From the NCBI GenBank assembly GCA_045647745.1, contig JAZRMQ010000044.1:1-34140 (forward strand): 34,140 nt of DNA. Reading direction: 5' to 3'. The stretch is from HGM04593 sp045647745. Its GTDB lineage: Bacteria; Bacteroidota; Bacteroidia; Bacteroidales; Bacteroidaceae. Both the position numbers and the translations under genes were made by a program. The notes below the pieces were generated by a model that saw nothing but the letters and a program-made list of their open reading frames with translations, was not told the DNA's origin and did no database searches. Shown here one piece after another: positions 10,301 through 15,004 of the stretch. Numbering within the stretch: the first letter of the stretch is position 1; the number at the start of each line of letters is the position of its first letter.

Positions 10301-12090
10301 TCGTCGGTTGAAAGGGTTAATTCTATTGAATTATGCTCCCAGTAGCCTACACGGCTTGATGTAAGGGTTGTTCCGGTTGTATTATCAATGATATAGTCTG
10401 TCTCGGTCAATGAGAAATTGGCCTCAACGCTCATATTCTCTGTGGCAATAAATGTCAGTTCAGTGCCGGAATAGTTGGTGCTGTTTGTGCCCTTTATCAC
10501 AGTCCAGCCATTGAACACATAGCCGTCGAGCGGTGTGGCAACGAGTGTTACCTCGCTGTTCTGATAGGGGGTGAGCCCAGTGCCGCTAACGGTTGTGCCG
10601 TTCTTTTGTGCAACTGTACCATAGCTGCTGTTGTAGCTCACCGATACGTTTACTCTTGTGTTGCCCACAGTGAGGAAATTGGCTACATAATCGTTGCCCT
10701 CGGCCTCAACTTTTACTTTGAGGGGGTTGTCGGTGCTGCCATTGCTCCAGTGTGAGAAGGTGTAACCGTTGTTTGCTGTTGCTTTGAGTGTGGCATATGT
10801 ACCCTCGGTAACCTCGGCGCTGTTTTCGTTGTCGTTTACGGTAACGGTTCCTGCTCCTGCAGGGTTCGCGCTTACGGTAACGGTGCGTGGGGTTCTGTTG
10901 GGGATTAAATCTAAATATGCTCTTTGCTCAGTGCTGTAATCGCTATCATCGTCCGGTTGCATAAAGTCTATTGTGTACCAGCCGTTTCCGCTACCATTCC
11001 AACCGTAGTTAAAGTGGAAATAGTTGTTTTCTGTATAACCATCGAGAATGAAAATGTGACGAATAGAGCCTATGCCGGTTTCAGGGTCTGTAGATTTAGA
11101 AGAGAATGGTATTGGGCGCTCTTTGTCAAGACACTCTTTCAACGATGCGATGAATGTTTCGTCTCCGACAGAGCTTCGCCACATTGCATCCATTCCACTG
11201 CCTGAGGGGTTATATTCTGATTTGTAAGAAAAGGCACTCTTTAATGTAGATGCATTTTCGCTCTTATCTGTTGAAGAGGTGCCATACAACACTCCGTATG
11301 CAAAACCAAGGTCGCGCATCAACAGGGCAACGGCATTTGCCTCGGCTTCGGTGTATTGTCCCGAAGGGTAATTGTCGTTGCGCATAGAGGCGTAGTCGTA
11401 GGTGCTTGTGCTAATGTCTATTGTCTGACCACTATTGGTGTATGTTCCGGAACCATTTTCGGGCCATTTGTAATAGTGACACAAAATAGCGAAGGCTGTG
11501 GGTACACAACCTGTTACGGCATTGACGCCATTAATTACAGGGCACAATTTATTAAAAGGCCCGTGCTGTCCCCAAGGTGCTGTTTTCAGGTCAACGACAA
11601 TCTCGCCCATTGAGGTTGCATTGTACTCGTAGTCTGCAGCCTTTTGCATTGCACTGCGTGCAGCAGCTGCCTTCTGTGGGTTGGCTGCGTTGTACTCGCG
11701 GAGTGCACGCACCTGTGCGTCAATGTCGCTCATATAATCGACAAAGCCGTCGGGCAGGTTGTTGGTGTCGATTGTGTTGTCGAAAGAGTAACCGATGATG
11801 GGGTTCTCTGTCTCCTCGCCCGATACAATGACAAAGCCTTTGCCGTTGGTGCCGGTGAAGATGTGATAGGTTGGAGCTTCGTCGCTATCGCCTGTGATGG
11901 CGCGGCTGTCGGCGCTCTGTGTTAGTGCAACGTTTGTTGAACGATACGCTGCTGCTTTTTGCTTTCCGTTTGCGAAGAATTGCTTTGCAATCTCGCCAGC
12001 ACGTTCGGCTGTGATTACTTGTGCGTTTGCCTGTATGCCTGTAAAGAGGGCAATAATGGCAATTGCAACTGTGCGTAGAATGTTTTTCAT
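1375..12090 (-). CDS. Giant secreted C10 cysteine protease / GH33 sialidase fusion
   Basis: 3571 residues. Order: signal peptide (1-23); Spi-type propeptide (~25-150, with GFVIVSGEE); Peptidase C10 domain (~165-395) with Gln175 (PWGQHGPFN), catalytic Cys195 (TGCVPTAFA), His345 (RHIFILDGY) and FNYGWNGSGNGW; InlB/Flg_new-like repeats (~404-561, 709-861, 1189-1261); a GEVED-like domain (~868-1036); a beta-sandwich (~1041-1186); a ricin-like region (~1262-1421); a GH33-type sialidase (~1545-1905); two tandem ~380-residue units (~1925-2300, ~2305-2690); more InlB-like repeats (~2698-3043); a TPE/GE linker (~3215-3240); and a sorting domain ending IYDLQGRKL...GIYIVGGKKV. The sialidase has YRIP (Arg1557), Asp boxes at ~1601, ~1662 and ~1728, SSRR at ~1763-1765 and Arg1830. 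Both active sites look intact. It would cut protein and release sialic acid from glycoproteins outside the cell (inference). Start: ATG with signal peptide. Confidence 0.9.
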   Translation of the reverse strand: MKNILRTVAIAIIALFTGIQANAQVITAERAGEIAKQFFANGKQKAAAYRSTNVALTQSADSRAITGDSDEAPTYHIFTGTNGKGFVIVSGEETENPIIGYSFDNTIDTNNLPDGFVDYMSDIDAQVRALREYNAANPQKAAAARSAMQKAADYEYNATSMGEIVVDLKTAPWGQHGPFNKLCPVINGVNAVTGCVPTAFAILCHYYKWPENGSGTYTNSGQTIDISTSTYDYASMRNDNYPSGQYTEAEANAVALLMRDLGFAYGVLYGTSSTDKSENASTLKSAFSYKSEYNPSGSGMDAMWRSSVGDETFIASLKECLDKERPIPFSSKSTDPETGIGSIRHIFILDGYTENNYFHFNYGWNGSGNGWYTIDFMQPDDDSDYSTEQRAYLDLIPNRTPRTVTVSANPAGAGTVTVNDNENSAEVTEGTYATLKATANNGYTFSHWSNGSTDNPLKVKVEAEGNDYVANFLTVGNTRVNVSVSYNSSYGTVAQKNGTTVSGTGLTPYQNSEVTLVATPLDGYVFNGWTVIKGTNSTNYSGTELTFIATENMSVEANFSLTETDYIIDNTTGTTLTSSRVGYWEHNSIELTLSTDEVGIAYNGYISLFAGATGSKTYTLTAPTGYTITKYKFSQCRSQSTSSTYNLSIVADTEYPLTTSDQDITISNVNAATAQFTIKGDAGRSMYTKQIIVTLRKDGTGGAITPVTYSINITKNPTDGGSVTINGAAVSQKSVTEGTLVTVVATPAAGYKFDGWEEGTTTLTTNTSYSFTAGSNKNLTANFSKTGYTVTVAAGEGGVAYIGTKGTTSTTVDYNTNLTITAEANDGYEFVEWRAYDSHFSSNAQQNVTVTTDVTYTAVFQAIGATPAEYPTPTGATYENNYLTSVTTTGAKENISYTASAHPGNALVTVPGTVRVEQGQSFTLNLVANSLSSSTSSVAEDMRYCHASLFTDFDGDRTFGAAAQTWGNKTPGNNIAGNYSSVMNITKEITVPADAPLGTSHVRMIYTNAWKDWPTNGTAVLDKGIVYDIVVEVVEPSNEKTLTVTFAGAAWSNESSGYYEQIVTNTTPAVTVRTADGSKSVGYSTISGVKHPYLLHNNNFIISIPAPYKIAGYSLTYKAHDFGSNKTFTYTTAQGDTQETITQNGVEKTLTVTGLNNSEIAIKVSDNSSKAGVIITALEITYVEATDVATYTVAVTADENGTATASAETVVEGNDVTLTATANSGYKFAGWYNGETKVSEANPYTFTVTSDINYEARFEELFPDGAYKIYWQADNRGYLAYHGTDYPNEAKLADVTYSGCQNLHYNSSTDDVSLVWYLITASDGKRYLFEVATGKFLGVNTSVYDNGQANKLSTTEAWSINVEPNTYSTRLGHYIITTVISGTKNLLCSGCGTEKTGHPVRWLAVNDNNQKDGGAPLQLVEVNNVTVADDVMAAVRAVIEPRTFHFKAEIDGWRDNNPNTHLGTITVGGTPMKLTPAHLTASELTMPLNAGSALAFTRKYRGFNFNGFYIGEAELGTNPTLTADNIAAISEATPLIAKFTATDDVTLFYDDDEFSYRIPAIVKTGTNRLVAISDYRHSHDDIGRDNHGTGTLQVDLVMRTSEDNGLTWTDKVTIAEGNQNFGYGDAAAVANGDNILVMAVAGNVFYAYASSSSKQRTYRIYSTDNGDSWTKEEISSNLYTLFPNGYGMFFGSGKLVVDPDFNGSGNARVYGAVLLKDSNGERNYVLYSDDWGATWNILGGISPASQNEPKVEILPNGQILLSSRRSGGRTFNVFTYSNKATSEGTWDTAANGCNNGGNSTNGEIICLDAKRTNGQPTKILLQSQPSASARSNVSIWYKELTGDNFTASDIASGWTKGLQVSDQLSAYSAMCLQENGEVALFFEEAPCHNDDATYGYSMVYVPLTIEEATANAFLNPNADVEYIPTEFNIELTDAEGNTYSETLDYIPDDVAAVLTTKYPFITLGENGVKTDNGYTNTVTLPFKVSNANTTVWHNIYWPSYNTANNTGCPVYLSASSVNDTYVPKVTEDNLYGNSSYNTLNYGDKIAWAIYSVNNSFEFVFKNKFTGNYIQAENVATGNAQNVKYVAETNATAFTLLKDTGSRVGDYALVAKVGETTGYLCSTSAAGYHYATHYNGNNHEGAWVVFKEAPDYQAIVDALTANVAKFAAGDGNYTDNKDIDAIKATIEDIGTTPLNTLNTHTTTVQTVKDSYTEITLTVPAVNDVVPGSVEILNEAVSHKFVPKGNVTIEAFPAAGYRFVNWTRPAAAASAAARTAEARNSNVVSEQNPYTVTVSEALSLEANFEQIVVNATLTDAQSNEYEVQVSGFTTEVTKDAVADKLREAYPYITLGTTDQEGNVIDFGVLNIDGTAYTYTNRVELPFKVSNTTYIWHNIYWQNNDWPVYLSASTADDIYVPKVTGSYAYGDHPTYNTKSGNNNISWAIYNVNNGFEFIFKNKVTQKYIRIRNVADEDAQNVQYVENAEDATAFTIEMKPEGQTYDTDAKYALAAMFGEEKGYLCSTSAGYDWVTHYYNETNNGYGHQGAWIEFKEAPDYYSKIMDLGIMLGYKFGAGDGKYIITDAISEINDRIANNSENITLNTIKQDSIVLNDAINNWPAVGLTINPVEGGTTNINGEENVVHKYVPNGYKLPLAAVPAEGYQFVSWTDGTNEIVTAEYTKTISGGKGDVIELTANFAKNIYTISVTAGEGGSATASAETVEHGSEVTLTATPSAGYSFANWTKGTDVVSTNATYTFPVTDDGEYVANFELSNTPVKYYTVRIETEGLSNDKFAAYINTGTTQNETAKDYEPGSTVRLIAIQDNSDVGSYDYAFEGWYLNGTLVSINEEIEFNITSNITYTAKFVEGIRISTRAERGWPHIYLYESDKEVGGTSMSTILVPGRRLKLSVTPEYGCRFTHWTVGDEVVSTDNPFTTEPLNEAVTFKAICEPAYYYLTVRSNPDTAGKVTVNSNESSSEMTVKVGHNTEATITATPNDGFKFVNWTKGTDVVSTKATYTIAAIDAIENLEDVEYIANFIEAEEAEPGIYYRFAYEFPAAAAASAARTGATRAAGDVTYTLTPKDGGMTSGSKTSEWISSEINSLAIRMVSTTANGDAIEGIQRYSDAVFKLMTSVTSPITTIKYTLSAPDGYIISNYSFQYNQRSANNITFRYDGNEINITNTTVYDLSVEPNKQTAEFTLTSSTFNQNAYLLVKNFTVTIQEVGSGEGEGEGGEGGGGETPETPETPETVKYYIQSEACGVTNKTNALLMEQDGESASSIFYYDNNKLLSYKEGRYLDESNSARGLQAVGAAGGDVEIIDNKIKVSSGTTVVYLHANKNVGTSTTYFVDRCTSRDGSDNGDEEHNFIVEEVTTLPVTISSALHATFYAPVAVSIPEGVKAYVLKEKDITAGSYVTMTLLTNGIIPANTGVILKSEEATTYYFNITENTDEARAEVIGNILEGTVAKSYVNKDAYILTKKNNVVGMYPLSNNSYITGGATATFTNNSHKAYLPVEGNFAELLKSSNGFRFVFDDGNTTGVEDIERELEDTIYDLQGRKLNEITEPGIYIVGGKKVWIK
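2362..2394 (-). repeat. 9-bp in-frame microsatellite encoding Thr-Pro-Glu repeats
   Basis: agtttcggg occurs at 2362, 2371 and 2380, followed by a partial fourth copy (2389-2394). On the minus strand it encodes a TPETPETPET linker next to a Gly/Glu-rich stretch. Because the unit is 9 bp, copy-number change would alter linker length without shifting the frame. Confidence 0.85.
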
Positions 12091-12136
12091 AATATAGTGT
12101 TTTTATATTTATTATCGCGTGCGCGTAAATAGCTCA

Positions 12137-12168
12137 CAAAGGTACTAAAAATATCCTAATTTATGAAA
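12137..12168 (-). promoter_or_regulatory. Bacteroidetes-type promoter of the giant protease/sialidase gene
   Basis: Read on the minus strand, TACCTTTG (12144-12137) matches the TAnnTTTG -7 element exactly. TTTC (12168-12165), 20 nt upstream, is a one-mismatch -33 element. The -7 element ends 46 nt before the start codon at 12090. Confidence 0.55.
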
Positions 12169-12210
12169 TTTTATGCGGCTTTTATGTGGTTGCGTGGCGG
12201 TGATTGTTTT

Positions 12211-12241
12211 TTTGTCGGTTCGGCGATTTTTATTAATTTCG
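12211..12241 (+). promoter_or_regulatory. Bacteroidetes-type promoter of the lipoprotein gene
   Basis: TTTG (12211-12214), a 19-nt spacer and TAATTTCG (12234-12241) fit the TTTG-N19-TAnnTTTG consensus with one mismatch. It lies 24 nt before the ATG, implying a short leader, and diverges from the promoter of the giant gene. Confidence 0.6.
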
Positions 12242-12265
12242 CGCATCAATTTCTAATAAACGGCT

Positions 12266-12775
12266 ATGAAAAGACTCTTTTACTCAATTATAGCGTTGCT
12301 GTTTTTGACGGCGTGTGGCGAGCCCGAGGCGGTGGTTCATCGTCCGGCTTATAATCTTGTTTTGCCTTTTGTTGAGGCTGCACCGTCGCTTGAGAGCCTT
12401 GCCACGGTTGCTCTGGTGGCCGAGGGGAGTGTGTCGGGGGCTGCGGCTGTTTGCTATGAGGGGGAGTTGCCCGATGATTTTGTTGCTTCGCGCGAGAGAT
12501 TTTATGCTGCTGTGGATAGGAAATTTGCCGAGCACAGAGTGGGGCACTTTGTTGAGCAGCGCACGTTGCTTTATAAAAAAGCGGCGCAGTTGTATGGCAC
12601 GGCCGAGAATGTCGATGGGTTGAATGCTATGAAGGAGCTGTTGAAGCGTTGCTCGGCAGCGTTGTATATTGACGGGCAGCGTGCTTGTGACCCTCCGGCG
12701 GCTGTTCGCAGGGAGTATGCAAAGGCAAAAGATGCGGCACAAGAGGCTTTTGAAAAAGCCGCAGGAGCTTTCTGA
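12266..12775 (+). CDS. Small lipoprotein of unknown function
   Basis: 169 residues. The N-terminus MKRLFYSIIALLFLTAC is a lipoprotein signal peptide with lipobox LTAC and lipidated Cys17, so the mature protein should be membrane-anchored. The rest is Ala/Glu-rich and probably mostly helical (for example EQRTLLYKKAAQLYGTAENV and AVRREYAKAKDAAQEAF near the end). I do not recognise a family. It diverges from the giant protease/sialidase gene with its own promoter, and a palindromic repeat array follows downstream. There is no clear Shine-Dalgarno sequence, which is usual in Bacteroidetes. The neighbourhood suggests an envelope role, but nothing in the sequence links it directly to glycan use. 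Confidence 0.75.
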   Translation: MKRLFYSIIALLFLTACGEPEAVVHRPAYNLVLPFVEAAPSLESLATVALVAEGSVSGAAAVCYEGELPDDFVASRERFYAAVDRKFAEHRVGHFVEQRTLLYKKAAQLYGTAENVDGLNAMKELLKRCSAALYIDGQRACDPPAAVRREYAKAKDAAQEAFEKAAGAF

Positions 12776-12857
12776 GATTTTTTATTATCTGATTTTGGGT
12801 TAATCCCTTGCAATTTGTTGCTGTTACTTTGGCTTATATAAATTTTATGCTTTGCTT

Positions 12858-13400
12858 TGTCATTCTGAGCGCAGCGAAAAATCTCGCAAAACATTAGAAA
12901 GAGATTCTTCCTATCGTCAGAATGACAGGGCTGCGTAAAATCTCGCAAAACATTAGAAAGAGATTCTTCACATTCGTTCAGAATGACAGAACCGCGTAAT
13001 GTGAGATCTCTCACGTGCGTTCGAGATGACAAAAACTGCGAAAAATCTCGCAAGCCATTATAAAGAGATTCTTCACTTTCGTTCAGGATGACAGAACCGC
13101 GTAATGTGAGATCTCTCACGTGCGTTCGAGATGACAAAAACCGCGCAAAATTTCGCAAGCCATTAGAAAGAGATTCTTCCTATCGTTCAGAATGACAGGG
13201 CTGCGTAATGTGAGATGTCTCACGTTCGTTCGAGATGACAAAACTGCGCAAAATCTCGCAAGCCATTAGAAAGAGATCCTTCACTTTCGTTCAGAATGAC
13301 AAAAACCGCGTAATGTGAGATCTCTCACGTGCGTTCGAGATGACAGAGCTGCGCAAAATTTCACAAACCATTAGAAAGAGATCCTTCACATTTGTTGCTG
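12858..13400. repeat. Array 2: tandem palindromic repeats with a ~104-bp composite period
   Basis: The array starts with a TGTCATTCTGAGCG...CAGAATGACA palindrome (12858-12927). Two half-unit types then alternate. One runs GCGAAAAATCTCGCAAGCC to GTTCAGAATGACA (~60 bp); the other runs CGCGTAATGTGAGATCTC to GTTCGAGATGACA (~43 bp). The ATGACA ends fall at 12988, 13031, 13093, 13136, 13197, 13240, 13301 and 13345, giving a composite period of 104-105 bp. It shares the TGTCAT/ATGACA and GAGATTTCTC-like core with array 1. It lies between convergent genes. A 195-codon reading frame over it is a repeat artefact. Confidence 0.85.
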
Positions 13401-13416
13401 TTGGTGGCAGAATTAT

Positions 13417-13459
13417 ATACTGCGAGTGGCGTTACTTTTTGTAACGCCACTCGCAGTAT
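13417..13459 (-). terminator. Perfect 19-bp inverted repeat after the sulfatase gene
   Basis: Arms 13417-13435 and 13441-13459 (atactgcgagtggcgttac and its exact complement) enclose a 5-nt loop, ttttt. The hairpin sits 15 bp past the sulfatase stop codon. No T-run follows the stem on either strand, so it may act as a transcript 3'-end stabiliser or an unusual terminator rather than a standard intrinsic one. Confidence 0.55.
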
Positions 13460-13474
13460 GTGGTTGTCTGTCAA

Positions 13475-14995
13475 TTAGTTTGGCAGTGTAATATTGTTGA
13501 ATTGTGAGATGTTGCTTGCTGTGTGCTCGCGTTTGATGATTGTTTTCATCTTCTCCACAATGTCGGGGTATTGCGCTGCAAGGTTGTTGTCCTCGTGGGT
13601 GTCGCTTACGAGGTCGTAGAGGCTGCAGTTGCCATTCTGAACAACGAGCTTCCAGTTGCCCATTCTCAATGCCATCATATTTGTCTCGTGGAACTCCCAG
13701 TAGAGGAATTCGTGGGCCTGTTGCTCGCCCTCGCCAAGCAGGGTGGGGGCAAACGAGAGGCCGTCGAAATAGTCTACTTCGAGGCTTTCGTTTGTGTAGC
13801 GTTCGATGTAATTGTCGATGCCGGCAACGTCGCAGAATGTTGGCATAATGTCGTAGAATGCCAGCTGGTGGTCGTTCACAACGCCTGCCTCAACCTGTCC
13901 GGGCCACCAAGCGATAAAGGGAACGCGTATGCCGCCCTCGGTGGTTGAACGCTTTGTGCCGCGCAACAGACGCTCGGTGTTAAAGTAGTCGGGGTCGCCG
14001 CCGCCCTCGGTGTGGGGGCCGTTGTCGCTGGTGAAGATTACCAGTGTATTATCGGCAAAGCCTTTCTCCTCGAGCTTTGCAAGCACCTCGCCCACGTAAG
14101 CGTCGAGGCGTGTTACCATCGCTGCAAATTGCTGGTGTGCAATGTTGGTGGGGTTGTAGCGTGAGCCGGCGTCGCCACTGTAGCTCTTCTCTTGGCAGAA
14201 CGCGCCCTGATAGGCTTGCAGGATAGAGTCGTTGGGCTGTGCAAGCTCGGCGTGGGGCAGGGTGTAGGTGAATATTCCAAAGAAGGGCTTGTCGGCTGTC
14301 TGTTTGTCTATCCACTTCATTGCCTCTTGGTGAATGAGGTCGGCCGAGTAGTCGCGGCGGTTCTTGTAGTCCTCGCCGTGCATTTGGTAGTTGATGTTGT
14401 TCTGCAAAATCTCGCGCCTTACCTCGGTGTCGCCCGCCTCGCGGTCGTATGAGTTGAGGAAATTGGGGTAGTAGAGGTGTGCTTGGAACTGACACATAAA
14501 GCCATAGTAGCGGTCGATGCCTCGCTTGTCGGGGGTTGACTCGGAGCCTTCGTAACCGCCGGCCCACTTACCGAACATTCCGGTGGTGTAGCCGTTGTCC
14601 TTCATAATCTCGGGGAGGATTATGTGGTTGGGGTCGTATGGCTCTTGTCCTGTTTGTGTGGGGTCTTGGTTGTTGCCGTAGTAGATTGAGCCGATGCGAT
14701 ACTCCTTGTTTCCGCGCACTTTGGTGTGGCCTGTGTGCTGTCCTGTCATAAAACAAGCACGCGATGGGGCGCTCACCGGGCTGCCGGCGTAGGCCTGTGT
14801 AAAGCGCATTCCCTCGGCTGCCATACGGTCAAGATTGGGGGTGCTTATGTACTGCTGTCCGTAGCAACCAACGTCGGCGTATCCAAGGTCGTCGCACATA
14901 ATGTATATGATGTTCGGCTTTTGGTTCTCCTGCGCTTGCACGGCTGCCGATGCCAGCAATCCGCAACCGAAAAGTAATAATTTATTCTTGTCCAT
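13475..14995 (-). CDS. Secreted sulfatase, serine-type (S1 family)
   Basis: 506 residues with an N-terminal signal peptide (ends near AVQAQ). The sulfatase core begins with KPNIIYIMCDDLGYADVGCY, where Asp35-Asp36 should bind calcium. The active-site motif is Ser75-Ala-Pro-Ser-Arg79 followed by ACFMTGQHTGH. Ser75 would be oxidised to formylglycine by an anaerobic sulfatase-maturating enzyme (family knowledge; none is seen in this window). Other conserved stretches are FGKWAGG, TYTLPHAEL, FTSDNGPHTEGGG and GTKRSTTEGGIRVPF. Length is normal for the family. It follows the 810-residue protein gene after only 9 bp, so they form an operon. The substrate cannot be read from the sequence. Nearby sialidase and hexosaminidase genes favour a sulfated host glycan such as mucin (inference). 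Confidence 0.92.
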   Translation of the reverse strand: MDKNKLLLFGCGLLASAAVQAQENQKPNIIYIMCDDLGYADVGCYGQQYISTPNLDRMAAEGMRFTQAYAGSPVSAPSRACFMTGQHTGHTKVRGNKEYRIGSIYYGNNQDPTQTGQEPYDPNHIILPEIMKDNGYTTGMFGKWAGGYEGSESTPDKRGIDRYYGFMCQFQAHLYYPNFLNSYDREAGDTEVRREILQNNINYQMHGEDYKNRRDYSADLIHQEAMKWIDKQTADKPFFGIFTYTLPHAELAQPNDSILQAYQGAFCQEKSYSGDAGSRYNPTNIAHQQFAAMVTRLDAYVGEVLAKLEEKGFADNTLVIFTSDNGPHTEGGGDPDYFNTERLLRGTKRSTTEGGIRVPFIAWWPGQVEAGVVNDHQLAFYDIMPTFCDVAGIDNYIERYTNESLEVDYFDGLSFAPTLLGEGEQQAHEFLYWEFHETNMMALRMGNWKLVVQNGNCSLYDLVSDTHEDNNLAAQYPDIVEKMKTIIKREHTASNISQFNNITLPN

Positions 14996-15004
14996 ATTTT
15001 GTTT

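Noticed and set aside
12571..13158. 195-codon minus-strand frame over array 2
   Set aside because: Its translation is a repeating SSRTHVRDLTLRGSVILNE pattern caused by the tandem DNA repeat, and it overlaps the lipoprotein gene.
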